Shown here one piece after another: positions 51,384 through 63,106 of a DNA stretch of 64,000 nt. Below the pieces are notes generated by a model, which searched no databases, was not told the DNA's origin, and worked only from the letters and a program-made list of their open reading frames with translations. Every line of letters begins with the position of its first letter. The first letter of the stretch is position 1. Both the position numbers and the translations under genes were made by a program. Origin of the DNA: Gaeumannomyces sp. JS-464 (taxonomy: Eukaryota; Ascomycota; Sordariomycetes; Magnaporthales; Magnaporthaceae); assembly GCA_002197995.1 (NCBI GenBank), contig NGZR01000001.1, forward strand, positions 6,882,001-6,946,000. Direction: 5' to 3'.

Positions 51384-52914
51384 GGCCCTACGCAGGCTCC
51401 TCGGAGCCTCTGTCTGTAACTCGGGGTGTTTTCCAGGAGAGGGACGATGAGGGTATGCGGGGTGTCTCATTTGGGTGTGACGTCGGGAGAAAGCTCGACC
51501 AACTCCCGAGCAGTCAACGCCGGAATAGACGGAGATAGGAAAGGTTCGGCTGGCAAGGCGATGTCAACGAGACCGTCAAGGTCATGATATTGAGCTCAAG
51601 GTATTCTAGAGCCGTGTTTGGCGGGAAGGACGGCCCCTATTTGAAGCGAAAAGGCTGAACGCATTGGATCGAACGTCGCCAAAGCTATCCTGGCACATCC
51701 GTGTCTTCCCCACACGGAATGCGGGCTCGAAAGTGGACAGCCCAACTCGATGAACCACAATGACTGGAGAATATTCGCCCACGGCTCCTTCCTCGAGGGG
51801 CCCAGCAACGGCGAAACGTGTGGCGAGGAAGGCGGCATGGTGGCAGCTACCTCTTCGGTAGGTACCCACTCATGTTGTCGTGGGGATGGAGGGGAGCATC
51901 GCTATAATGCGGGGTTTAGAGGTGGGATGATGGAGTCCACAGGTGTGGATCTTCGTGTGCTCAAGGCATGGAATCCCGGTTTGCGATGCCGAACAGTAGA
52001 CGAGCGGACTGTCGATATCCAATCTCCAGCTAATTGACAGGACGCTTTTAAAGCCTGTGGCATATTGAAGCTCCGAACAGGCTTGATGATGTCTTCCATT
52101 GCCCCTTGCAGGCCTGCTGCGGGGATGCCACGTGGGTGGGTCCTTGGGGCGCTATAAATTTCCTTAGGGGGTGGCCTCTTCCGCCTGAGTGCGGAGGGAC
52201 CATGTCTCTGGCGGACGAGGCAGCTCCGCCGCGCAATAGGGATGACTCCCTTGTATTTGTCTCGGCATACATCATAGTATGCGAATCTTTACGTACGTAG
52301 CTGAGAGATGCAGGCGTTAATATTTCATGTAATGAACCAGACATAAAAGGAGTTGAAGCGGTCACAAGAATCCCACCATGAGGACAAAGTCTCTCGTTTC
52401 AAAAAAACACGTCTCATCAGGATTAATATTCACCTGTTTTAGGCTGTCGTTGTGTGCCCGTTCCATACAGCTTAATGCATGTCCGCTTCCATCATTAAGT
52501 ACATTTGACGCTTGCCGTCGTCGGGGTTCGTCTAAATGACTGGAGGTACGATGAGTCGAAATGGAGGAAGAGAATAAGAGATGATGATGCGACTGATGCT
52601 AAAATACCGCCAGATATTGGGTGTTGACGGCTACATGGATATGCATATGACGAGAACCAAAGAGCAACAAGGTAATGAGTAGAGGTAGGTAGGCAGGAAA
52701 GGGGAAATGCAAATGAAGGTCCTGATCAGAGGTCACTGAGACAGGCCTGAGGTATCACATCCAAAAAAAGTAAAAAAATATCGGGGAAATGGGGAACAAG
52801 CAAGCGAATGGCGGGGAAGAACACAGAAAGAGCGACAGGAAGAAAAAGACCGGACTACATCAACCAGCCCGACCCAGACAAGAAACTCAAGACTCGATCA
52901 AGGCGCAGGGCCAG
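51384..52914. other. Intergenic region between beta-mannosidase promoter and Rab4 3' end
   Basis: 1.5 kb with no recognised gene. The first part is the beta-mannosidase promoter. A TAGGTAGG cluster lies at 52684-52693. Short frames at 51606-51869 and 52048-52365 show no family features. Confidence 0.45.
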
Positions 52915-54224
52915 TCAACAGCACCCCGCTCCTCTGCGGCCCCTGCTGAGCGTAAATACCTCCTCCCACTCGCGCAGCGCCATGCCGCTCTTGCGGCCCC
53001 TGCCGCCGCCCCTTCTCCTCCTGGCCCCGCCGCCGCCGCCGCCTAGCTCATCGACCGTCATGGAGCTCTTTATCGAGGCCACGTCGCTCCCGGCGCCGCC
53101 GCCCCACGACGGCCCCGCGTCGCCGTACTGGATCCCGCTCATGGGGTCGTCCGGGTCGATCTCGCCGAGCTCGATCTTGGTCAGGATCATGCGCGCCAGC
53201 CGCCCAAACACGTCGTCGACCCCCTCCCCGCTCAGAGCCGACACCTCGACCGCGACCGGGATCCCCGCCGCGCTGGCCCACCGGTTCGCCTCGGCCGACG
53301 TCACCTCGCGGCCCTCGGGCGCCACCGAGGCGCGCAGCTGCGACCCCAGCCCCGCCGCGGCCGACGACGAGGCAAAGGACGTGGACACGTGCGATGACGA
53401 CAGCGACGACGGTGTAGGCGGCGGGTGCATCGAGTAGTCCGAGTAAGGGGTGCCGTTGCCGTCCATCAGGAGATCGGTGGTCGAGGTCGAGGGCCCGTCC
53501 TGGGTCAGGTCCAGCTTGTTACCGGCCAGGAGGAGGGTCAGGTTGGGGGAGGCGAGGGCGCGGGCGTCGTTGAGGAAGGCGGGGAGGGCCGAGAAGGTGT
53601 TGTGAGAGGTGATGTCATAGACGAGCACGGCGCCGGCCGCGCCGCGGTAGTAGGACCTGGACACGGACCGGAACCGCTCCGTGCCGGCCGTGTCCCAGAG
53701 CTGCAGCTTTATCCGCTTGCGCCGGGCGCCCGTGCCGACCTTGATGATCTTGGACGCGAACTCGACGCCGATGGTCTGCGACGACAGGATGCGCCACTCG
53801 CTCTTGACGAAGCGGTGCAGGATGCAGGACCTTGATAGAGAGGAAGAACTGTTAGCGCTCGGGCTGGCCTGGGGGCTCCGATGCGGCCGAGTCGGGGACC
53901 GGCGCGGCGCGAATGGCGGGGATCCGGGACAGCCGGGTCGGCACACGGGACGGCGACAGACACGGGGGCTTATCGGGAGGCGACTCACTTTCCAGACCCG
54001 CTGGGACCGAGAAGGATGATCTTGGCCAGATAGTCATACATACTCCCCAGTTCCTACAAACAAGGCAAGCAAGATTGGTCAGTTCCGGGGGCGCGAGCGG
54101 GCGGGTTCCTCACTGGCGGCGGGGAGGGGCAAGCAACACAGAGCAATGGGAGCAATCTTACTTGATCGCGTGCTGTCGACGTGCTGTCCTCGCTCGCGGC
54201 GGAGGAGCGCCTCGGCCGGGTCAT
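52915..54224 (-). CDS. Rab4-family small GTPase (Ypt4-like)
   Basis: A membrane-trafficking GTPase, by family acting at early/recycling endosomes. Exons on the minus strand: 54224-54162, 54053-53989 and 53830-52915 (347 residues, no frame break). A short leader ends MYDYLAKIILLGPSGSGKSC, giving the P-loop GPSGSGKS. The switch I region is SSQTIGVEFASKIIK, switch II is LQLWDTAGTERFRSVSRSYY, then NKLD and the VEVSAL box. LGEIDPDDPMSGIQYGDAG matches Rab4, and the protein ends GAGCC, a geranylgeranylation motif. Two oddities: the catalytic Gln of DTAGQE is Thr, and about 60 residues rich in Ser/Thr/Pro are inserted between NKLD and the SA box, with a further Gly-rich stretch near the tail. It shares a divergent promoter with the HSD10-like gene. 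Confidence 0.9.
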
Positions 54225-55128
54225 GGTGGCTTCGTTTTGGGCTGCTCAGGGCTAAATAGAACAGGCAGGTCGAGCCTTGAGGTGCGTCGTCGGAATACAG
54301 GTTTGTTACTTCAAGAAAAAATAAGTTGTGGTACTAAGGACGCATTGGCTTAGTTGCTATGCCCTCTCTCTCTCTCCCCCTCGGTGGCGGTGTTGAATGG
54401 CCCCGGGCACGCGGTAACGAGCTTCTTCGGATATAAAGGGAAAGGAAGAAAAGCAAAAAAAAAAAAAATAAACAAGCGCGACGTGGGAACGCTGGCAATC
54501 GAAAGCTTCGCTCGGCAATGGTAGTGGTGGCGGTGGTGATCGCAAACGCGCCAAAGTTCTGCCAGGCAGGGAGTCAGGGTTGGATGTTGCTGGTGGGAAG
54601 ATTGGCGGGTGCTCTGCCTGTGCCCAGCTTTGTCGTTATGTCATGGGGCGGGTTTCGACTTGATGACTGGTGCGCGTTTGCAGGCGTCGGCACCAACAAC
54701 TAGCTTATCACTGCTGCAGTCCCGCTGTGCTGCAATCCATTCCAAGGCGATTTCAACCCCCACACTCTTGAGTGATGCAGCGCTGAGCAGCACACCAGCA
54801 CACCGTATTGCATCGCAGCGCTAGCAGCGCAGCCCAGGGCGCCAGGCCAATCGAGCTGTGCTTCAATCGGCTGGTGGCCTGCCTGGCTGCCCAACGGGCC
54901 CTGGCATGTGCGCACTGCCGACGATCCGCGCTAGTGGGGGGCGCGTCGCAGCGTCCAAAAACGGAAACAAGCCGAGGCACAGCCCTCCCTGCCTGTCCAG
55001 TGCCAGCACAGCATCTGACCTCACTCGCGTATCGGCGCTTCTCTTCTCCAAAATCGGCCATGTGAATAACTGCACACAAATTCCTCTCCTTCTTGTTATC
55101 CTTCACCTGAAAAGGAAACGCCGCAACC
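54225..55128. promoter_or_regulatory. Divergent promoter region between Rab4 and HSD10-like gene
   Basis: About 900 bp, including an A run of 13 near 54456. It has no TATA box I would trust and no coding sequence. The pyrimidine-rich stretch 55081-55105 lies directly before the dehydrogenase ATG. Confidence 0.45.
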
Positions 55129-56100
55129 ATGAAAATCCAAGGCCGCACATTTGTCATATCAGGCGGGTGAGTCCTCCCAGGTCTCTGCCCGACAGACGGC
55201 ATCACATACCCAGCAAGCTGACAACGCCCACCCCCAATGTGCAAGATGACAGCGCTTCCGGCCTGGGACGTGCATGCGCCGTCGACCTGGTCGCCCACGG
55301 CGGCAACGTCGCCGTGCTGGACATGAACGCCGACAATGGCGCCGCCCTTGTCAAGGAGCTCGACCCCGACAGGGCCCGCTTCTTCGAGGTCGACGTGACC
55401 GACTCCGGCTCCATCGCCGCCGCCGTGGCCGGCTCCGTGGCGTGGGCCACCGAGACGGCCAAACCCCTCGGCGGCGTCATCCCTGCTGCCGGCGTCGGCT
55501 TCCCGGGCCTGGTATTTTTTTTTTTTTTCTCCCTTCCTTTCTTCTTGCCCCGTCATCCTCACCTTCAACAAAACCCACTCTGACCTTCCGCCCTCCCAGA
55601 TCATCGACGGCAAGAACAACCCCCTGTCGCTCGACACCTTCGATGCCGTCATCGCTATCAACCTGCGCGGCACCATCGACCTGGTCCGCCAGGTCCTCCC
55701 GCACCTGACCTCGCAGGCGGCGGCAGGCGAAGGGCCCGACGCCGAGCGCGGCGTCGTCGTCATGGTCTCGTCCGCCGCCGCCTTCGACGGCCAGATGGGC
55801 CAGGTCGCCTACGCCGCCTCCAAAGGCGCCGTCGCCTCGGCGGCCTTGCCCATGGCCCGCGACCTGTCCCGCCACGGCGTCCGCGTGGCCGTCGTCGCCC
55901 CGGGCGTCTTCGAGACCGCCATGACCGCCCAGATGTCCGACAAGGTCCGGAAGGGGCTCGAGCGCGCCATGGAGTTCCCCAAGAGGGGGGGCAGGCCCGA
56001 CGAGTTCGCCGGCCTGGTGAGGCACATTATTGAAAACTCGATGCTCAACGGCGTCGTCGTTAGGCTGGACGGCGCCGCAAGGATGCCCAGTCGGCTGTAA
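55129..56100 (+). CDS. Short-chain dehydrogenase, HSD10 / 3-hydroxyacyl-CoA dehydrogenase type-2 like
   Basis: Exons 55129-55166, 55253-55511 and 55600-56100, giving 265 residues; introns 86 and 88 nt; no frame break. The N-terminus KIQGRTFVISGGASGLGRA carries the NAD(P) motif and is split by intron 1 inside the Gly-rich loop. VLDMNADNG, FFEVDVTDSGS, IAINLRGTIDLVRQVLP and the catalytic Ser in VVVMVSSAAAF follow, then Tyr-x3-Lys in YAASKGAVA. The tail GVVVRLDGAARMPS is typical of the HSD10 branch, whose animal member is a mitochondrial 3-hydroxyacyl-CoA/steroid dehydrogenase. No presequence is evident. The substrate here is unknown; the SDR class is certain and the subfamily probable. Confidence 0.87.
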
Positions 56101-57016
56101 ACCTGCTTAATACACACTCTCGACCTTGACAAGTGGCGAGAGGGCGGAATCGCTTGGCTTAATAGCCAGATTGTACACTTTAAATACCATAATGCATTCC
56201 CTCAAACTTGTGCATGCTAGCCATGAGATCGAAATCATAGCCTCAATTTGCAATTATTTTCGCTCTTCCAACACTGGCCGTCGTGGTTGTGCGCCGCCAA
56301 GCTATCAGCTCTAGCACAGCAATTATAGGCCAAATAACCGTTACGGTAGCGTATCTGATATTCAACCCGCTGCCCTTGACGGCTGGCTTCCTCCCTAGTC
56401 TTTCTCCTCGGCCTTGTGACAGCATCACGCGGAAGAACCAGGCAGACCACACGACTTGCGTCAAATATTACTCCTATTTTGCGTGAAATAACCTGAGTGA
56501 TCGGACTGTTCTAACCTGTTGGGGTCAACACACACAAGGGAATACAGATTCATAACCAGTATCGTCCATGGGGCGACAGGGGAGAAGGGGATGTTTGATG
56601 GGATATCTGGGTATGCTTCGACTTTGCGTCGACATGTTTAGAATCAGGGTCGGCCTTCCATCTATCAACCTTCCGCAAAAAAAAAAAAAATGGCATTGGC
56701 TGGGCAGCGACTGGGGAGGTTGGTGGGTAAGTGGGAGGCAAGGTGACTGTCCATGCTCGGCCAGTTCCATGCTCTTATCTCATTCCGGCCTTCTCGAGCA
56801 AGAATCTGGCTGCGAGGCTCACAACTGTCGTTATGGTGTACACCCTATAAGGGGTTGACACCCTCAGCTGGGCTTGAGGCAAGAGGCACCAATTCATAGC
56901 TGCAAGGCCAGGATTCCAAACTACCCAACGGGACGGCATGATGCGCCTCAGTGCTGAGTGCCTTGGATATGTGGACCCGGATTGCTCTGCGTCCGAGCCT
57001 TAGCTTGGTCGCTAAC
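56101..57016. other. Convergent intergenic region between the dehydrogenase and importin-9
   Basis: 916 bp of 3' flanking DNA for both genes, with lower GC at 56165-56480 and an A run at 56677-56690. I see no gene. Confidence 0.5.
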
Positions 57017-60000
57017 CTATTGCGCCGCGATCTCGTTGAGCTTGGCCTTCTCCTCCTCGAGGAGCTGCGCGTACCATTCGGTAAAGCCGGCAGTGTTCTC
57101 CCGCGCCGCCTGTAGGAAAAATTCCGTCAGGTACGCCTGCGTCTCGTCGTCCCGCACGCGGTTGCCGCCGCCCTCAAAGTACGACATGAGGTCGTTCTTG
57201 GTCGTTCCTAGGCTGAGGTCCAGCAGGCCCGGCTCATCCTCCCAGCCGTCGTCACCGTCATCCTCGTCAAGTTCCGCCATCTTGGCGGCATCGGCGGCTG
57301 CCATTGCCGCGGCCTGCTTGCCTGAAGCAAACAGGAGCTCGTCGATGAGAACCTTGAGAATCTTGAGCGGTGCTGGTATAAAAGTATATTTGTCGGGAAC
57401 TGAACAAACGTGCCATGGAGTTAGAAATGTAAGCGCAGTAGCGTGGGTATCACCAAAATTGGCGGGAAGGGCGATGTTCTCCTACTCTGCTTGGCTCGGG
57501 ACCGCGTCACGATTTTGTCGCTAGTCTGATCGACAATGAGGTCACCCTTGACAGTGCACTGGGCTAACCTAGCATCGTTTAGGGAATAGAGCTTCGAGAG
57601 TGCGATGACGCTGTGGGATAGTCAGCAAAAGCGTCCTCAACAGTCTCCTAAAAAGAATCCGACCAGGGGTCTTGGATCTCACTTTTGTCTGATCTCGTCG
57701 AAGCCGGCGAAAAAAGTCGAGTTCTCTAGCCACTTGCTCATGACCACCTGCAGGCCGTTCTGTCCGTCGATCTCGATTCCACTGAGGAACTGAACGACGT
57801 CGGAGGCGCCAGAGAGCGACAGGCGCGCGAAGACAAGGATGAGAGACTGGATGAAGGAAGCGGCCGTGGCGGAAGCCAGACGCGTGGCAACAGCCTGCAG
57901 CAGCTTCAGGAGATAGGGGCCAAGGCGCTCCCAAGGCGCCCTGCCTTCTCGACAAGCTCGGCGGCCAGACCACCGACCTCGGACGCGGCATTATCCTCAA
58001 TCGACGGGCCGAGGAGGCGGTCAATGACGTATAGGCAGACCTCCAGACCAGACTTGCCTTGCTCGTCGTGCCAGCCAAACACCTGATGGTGGTCATGCAT
58101 AACCATGTACTTCACGGCTTCAGCACCTGGTCTGAGGATTTCGCCTTCGGTAGATTCCATCAGAATCCTGCTAAGCTTAGGAAGGAGCTGAGCGACAATG
58201 CCGGCGGGCAGAGGCTCAACTCCTGACTGGAGCAGAACTGCGACGAGCTCGGCAGCAAGCTTAGATCAAGTACGAGTTTAAAGGTCAGCAAGCGGTCGAC
58301 TCAACATTGAAACATAAAGACACCCCCAAAATTCAGATCTGCAACTCACTGTTATCAGTGGTTCGTTCTGCGTCACATCGGCGTAGTTGAACGCGCCCGT
58401 GAGAGTTGGTAGAACCCTAGTGCACAGTGTCGCATATGAAGCCGAATCGGTGGCAAGGAACTGGACGATCTCCTCAAAGACCTCGTTCACCAGCATCGTG
58501 ACCTGGTAGTTCTGCGCACCGTGCTGGGCCAGGAGGAACAGCAGGTCGAGCGACTTGACGTCAGGGGCCAACACCACTCTCCTGTTGATTCCGATGGCGG
58601 CGCGGAGAGACTCGGTCAGGGTTACGAGCAGGTCGTCGGCGTCCTCGAGCTCCTGCAGATCCTTGCCGTTGAGGAAAGTCTCGACGGCCTTGAGGATATG
58701 AACCTGGCGATCGGCTGGGACCGACTCGGACTTGACAAAGTTCTCGACGGCCTTGATACACGCGACGTTGACGAGGTCCGAGGGGTCCGATGTGATGGCG
58801 GCCACGGTCTGGTCGAGCAGAACAAGGGCAGGCGCGAAGCCCTTGGCTATGGTGCCCGCGACCAGATAGCCACGGGCCTGGAGGAGCGGCTGCTCGGTCC
58901 GGCTTATGGCGAACTTGACCAGCTCCAGATATCCCTGTGCGATGTCGGCGGGGATTTCCTTGTCGCATTCATGCAGGTCTGTAGCAAGCATGGTGAACAG
59001 ATAGAGCGAGGCCTCCTGTGTCCGCCAGTCGCCGCCCTCGCTTGCGAACAGCGTCTTGGTGTAGGTGAAGAGCGCCTCAACAGAGCGCTGGACGAGCCAT
59101 TCTCCAAGCTTGATCAGAAAGTCGCCGCACGCGGTCCTCGCCGTGTAATTGGCCGTTATCGACCCCTCCTCGGCGAGGTACAGGGAGACGTCAATGTCCC
59201 ACAGCTCCTCCTCCTCCCTGGTGATGCGCGAAAAGGAGACGATCAGCTTGATCATGTTAAGGATCCAGGGGGTGTTGTGGGCCTCGAGCTCCTTCTGGAC
59301 AGGCGCCGCACGTAGGGAGTGGTTGAGGAAGTCCAGCTCCTCGAGTACGAGCCAGTCGAGAGTGTAAGGGATGTTGTCCGCATTCTGAAGGCGGCCCTGG
59401 GTGTCGCTCTCGAGGTACTGGAGTGCGTATGGCGCCTCCAGCCTCGAAAGCTCCTCCCAGACCAACTGGAAGAAGGTGATGCTGTGGGGGAGCAGCAGCG
59501 AGGGGAAGACGCCCTTGATCTTGAGAAGCGTCTTGACAACCTGCAGCTTGAGCGCAACCGGCCCGTTCCATGCGTCCGGCTGCGACCCGGCCGGCGTCGG
59601 TCCGGTCTCGGGGAGAAGCGACTTCAGAACCTGCTGGAAGAATGGCAGCCAGCCGCCAAGGGCCTCCTCGGCGAATCCTTTGACTTCCTTCGGGTGGTCC
59701 TCCTTGACCATATCCAGGAGATCGAAGCACGACCGGAACACCGAGACAGCGAAAGCCCGCAGGAGGCCTTTGCGCTCCTCGCTGAGGGCGACCTGGTAAA
59801 CTGCATTGACGATGTCCCTGGCCATGGAGAAGAACTGGTCCTCGCTCAGGTTCTCCTCGACGAACTCGCTAAGCACCTTGAGGGCGCCGTGGAGCTGGTT
59901 GTCGCTGCCATTGGGCATGACGCTGAGGAGCGTCGGGACCAGCTGGGGCCATCGCTCGGGGAAGTCGACGTTTGCTATCTTGCTCACGGCGTAGCTATAT

Positions 60001-60427
60001 GGGAGGCCAGCAGGGCGGGGCCACTGTCAGTACAGTTCCCGGGAAGTCAACAGGCGGGTCCCCGCGAAGCCTGAGCCCATGCGTACCTGACGCTGGATTT
60101 TATTTTGCTGTCCTCCTCATCGCTGATGGCGAGCTCGAGCAGTTTCGGGCGCAGCTGGTCCTTGACCTGGTCGGGCACGGGGACGCGGGGGGTGTCGTCG
60201 TCGTCATCGTCTGCGTCCTGGGTCCAGTTGCGTTCGATAAACCTGCGCAGGGACAGGAGGGCGGCGATGCGGACTCCGCCGTCAACCGACGCGTGGGCGG
60301 CGATGTTTGCCAGCGACAGCGGGAAGGCGGGATTCGCCTCGGCCTGCTTGAGCTCGACCTCGGCCTGCTTCCGCACGTCGTCGGCGGCGAGGGTGTTGGC
60401 CAGCAGCACAATCAGCTGTTCCTCCAT
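57017..60427 (-). CDS. KAP114: Importin-9 / Kap114-type karyopherin (one frame break)
   Basis: A beta-karyopherin importing histones, TBP and other cargo into the nucleus. Exons on the minus strand: 60427-60087, 59994-58350, 58259-57683, 57610-57486 and 57399-57017, with introns of 92, 90, 72 and 86 nt. The importin-beta N-terminal domain covers MEEQLIVLLANTLAADDVRK to RFIERNWTQ. HEAT-type helices follow, including SYAVSKIANVDFPERWPQLV, RTACGDFLIKLGEWLV and LRPGAEAVKYMVMHDHHQVF. DQTSDKIVTRSRAKQ precedes an acidic tail region (MAELDEDDGDDGWEDEPG) and YLTEFFLQAARENTAGF. One frame break near 57930 is explained by one missing G; repair gives 1,024 codons exactly. It shares an 806-bp divergent promoter with Rev7. 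Confidence 0.92.
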
Positions 60428-61233
60428 GGTGAAAGGCTGATTCCGGTGCGGGCACCGTTTGTCGTGGGGAAAAAAAATGACGACAGGGAAGAAGGAGAAT
60501 AAAATGGTGTAGAAAAAAAAACAAAAAGATAAAAAGGTGGGTTGCCTAGCCCGCGGAAGCGCCCTGGATGCACGCACGCTGGGATCGATGGGATGGGGTA
60601 TATCTAAGAAAACGGCACTCGAAATTTGATGGTGAGGACCGAAAGAGGTCAAGTGCCGGCAAATTGATCGCCAGACCAAAAGAGCGGTATGCAACCAACC
60701 TCACATGCAGCCAAAGAGCGCCGACGACTTGCGCTGGCGGCCCAATGGCGGGGTGCGTGTTGTCGTCGGGGGAATCAGGAGGGCAGTCTGGAAGGACGGT
60801 ACCTAGCCCGAGGCAGGTGCGTTGACTAGATGGGTAAAAACACGACAAGTAGGAAATTTAGGGCTTTGGTGGCGCTGTTGGCGTCGATGGGAATATCCAT
60901 TACCACAATCCCGCTTGCCCGTAGTCGGTGCTGCTAAGGTCCCAGCACGACACTCCCGATGATGCTGGCCAGCGTGGACGAACCCCCCGCGCCAGTGGGT
61001 ATCTCTGCGGGTGGTGTTGTTGAAACAAACCCCGCACAGCACCCGAGGGCCGCACGTGTTTTCGTGTCACGAATGACGCGTGTTGCGTCAGCAAACGACG
61101 AGGCCTGGCCCGGCAAGCATCCGAAGCCGGTGAACTACCCTGGTCCCCGGCCCTGGCAAGCCAGCGCAGATTGCCATCTCAGTCTTTACCTAAAGAAGCA
61201 GGGAGAGAAAACTAGCTGAAAAAAAGAAAGAAA
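60428..61233. promoter_or_regulatory. Divergent promoter of importin-9 and Rev7
   Basis: 806 bp. Toward Rev7 there is a CACGTG E-box at 61053-61058 and an ACGCGT element at 61076-61081, about 155 bp before the ATG. Toward importin-9 there are A/T-rich runs in the leader (60470-60535). No coding sequence. Confidence 0.5.
61076..61081. promoter_or_regulatory. MCB-type element (ACGCGT) upstream of Rev7
   Basis: ACGCGT is the MBF binding element that drives G1/S expression of DNA replication and repair genes in yeasts. Its position suits Rev7, but a hexamer is weak evidence on its own. Confidence 0.3.
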
Positions 61234-62691
61234 ATGATGATGTCAGCGCCTCTGTCGGCGGGCGAGCAGCAGCAGCAACAGCAGCAGCAACAATCGCCGT
61301 CGCCTCCGCCAGAAGACGACCCCTCAGCGATCCCGCTCCCTTACGCGCACACTCTGCTGCGGTCCTTCGACTCCTTCCTGACCGTGGCGGTCCACAACAT
61401 CCTCTACTACCGCGGCATCTACCCGCCGCGCACCTTTCTGTCCGCCAGGGCCTTCAACCTGCCCGTCCAGCAGAACCGCCACCCGCTCGTCTGCGCCTGG
61501 GTCCGCGACGCCGTTGACGCCGTAGCCGCCCAGATCGCCGATGGGACCGTCTACCGCGTCGCCGTTGTGCTTCATGCCCCGCCCCCGCCGCCTCCTCCAC
61601 CTCCACCTCCGCCCCAACCGGCGGCAGCAGCTGGGGCGGGAGCCGTCGAGGGAGCCGGGGCTCCGACCGCCGGGGTAAAGCCGCCAGCGGGTCCCGGGAA
61701 AGGACCGGAAACCCAACCAGCCCCGGCCGCTGGCCGCGCAAACGCCAAGGACTCTGAAAAAATGCCGCCGCGCCCCGGCCTGTGCCAAGAAGACAAGGGG
61801 CCGCCGTAGTCGCCGCCGCCCTTTTATCATCGAAGGAGGCGTCGTCCTCCAAGCAGCAGCAGCGGCAGCAAACCTCCACGGCGGCGGGGGCCGCAGCCGC
61901 AGCGCCCAAAAAGCCACCCCCGGTTCTACCCCCGGCGCGGTCCTCGAGCGCTGGATGTTCGACGTCTCCTCCTTCCCCGCCTGGCCGGGCGGGGCCGCGG
62001 CGATGCGCACCTTTTGGGAGGACAGGGCCGCCGAGGCCGCCCGGAAGAGGCGCGAGAAACGCGAGGCCATGAGGAATGCGGGCATAGAGGTGGACGAGGA
62101 CGAGGATGACGACTACGACGGCGAGGAAGTAGAGCTGCTGGATGAAGACGAGTCGGACGACGAAGACGAGGACGGGGACGGGGACGAGGTGATGCGGGAT
62201 CGGCAGCCAAACGACGACTCTAACAACGGTAACGAGCCCGTCAACTGGCGGACGTGAACCAGCAGCTCCGCGGCGCGTTGGCGCGGCTCGCCAACGCCGG
62301 CGAGAAGCTAGGGCACTTGCCCCCGGGATGCACCTTCACTATCGCCGTCGAGCTGCGGGACGAGGCGCCGGCGCCAATAGGGGTTCGTCGACTGATCTAA
62401 CCCCCCTTTTCTTGGGGCCAGAAGGGAATACAAAAAATGCTTGCTGACTGACCGCCTGCCACGACACAGCATTCCCAGCCATGGATCCCATCCCAGCCTA
62501 GTCTGCAGCAGCCGACGGCAAAACGGCCCCAGAATGGTCGAGATCTTGGTGGCGCAAAAACGACCGCTGTGCGCTCCGTCGAGGCCGGCCCACTCTTCTT
62601 TGAATGCTGGGTCGAAGAGGGCAGGGCTAAAGACCGTCTCGCCGAAACCGCAGTCAAGACGCAGCCGAAACCGTCAACACGGGGGAAATGA
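61234..62691 (+). CDS. REV7: Rev7 / Mad2B HORMA-domain protein (three frame breaks)
   Basis: The accessory subunit of translesion polymerase zeta and a HORMA adaptor. ATG 61234; exon 1 to 62382, an 87-nt intron, exon 2 62470-62691. After a Gln-rich leader the HORMA fold reads ALPY-like LPYAHTLLRSFDSFLTVAVH, NILYYRGIYPPRTF, HPLVCAWVRDAVDAV and YRVAVVLHAP. A poly-Pro and Ala-rich insertion follows, then VLERWMFDVSSFPAWPGG, an acidic insertion (VDEDEDDDYDGEEVELLDED), then DVNQQLRGALARLANAG, LPPGCTFTIAVELRDEAPAPIG and GPLFFECWVEEG. Three frame changes (61,740-61,800; near 61,940; near 62,246) each fit one lost base; repair gives 458 codons exactly. The two insertions more than double the usual Rev7 length of about 210-250 residues. 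Confidence 0.85.
61266..61292. repeat. CAG/CAA repeat (poly-Gln) in Rev7
   Basis: CAG/CAA triplets encode about nine consecutive Gln near the Rev7 N-terminus. A polymorphic tract is likely. Confidence 0.8.
61576..61617. repeat. CCN repeat (poly-Pro) in Rev7
   Basis: Twelve consecutive Pro codons followed by Gln-Pro and an Ala/Gly-rich stretch, inserted between two HORMA core blocks. Confidence 0.8.
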
Positions 62692-63106
62692 ACACATTCT
62701 TCTCCGGGTTCTCATTCGAGCCGAAACGGCCGAATATGCAGCACAGAAAGCGTACCCAGCGGCGGAGATAGCACAAGGCCTTGAACAAAATGCTATCGGC
62801 AGGCTCCAGAAGAGCAAACTCGGACGACCTCCAACCTGCTGAACCTTCCCATATTCTGGTCTTTAGTATCGTACAGTTCGTACAAGCCACCGCAGCCGCC
62901 ACTTTGGCATAGAATATGTCCAAAGAGGAGGCTTTTAGGAGCCAAATCGGATATCAACGCCGTAATCCATACAAATCCTTGTAAGTAGCTCCTCCCAGGA
63001 CAAATAAAAGAGAAGAAAAAAAAAAAGAACAATGCTTGACAGGGAGGGAAAAAAAAAAAAAAAAAAAAAGAAACCATGCTGGCCTCCTTCAATTATCACT
63101 GCGGAC
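62692..63106. other. Convergent intergenic region between Rev7 and the coiled-coil gene
   Basis: About 415 bp with A runs at 63015-63025 and 63049-63069. No gene is visible. Confidence 0.5.

Noticed and set aside
57906..58160. An independent short protein on the minus strand
   Set aside because: It is the frame-shifted continuation of importin-9 exon 3; one added G restores the family sequence.
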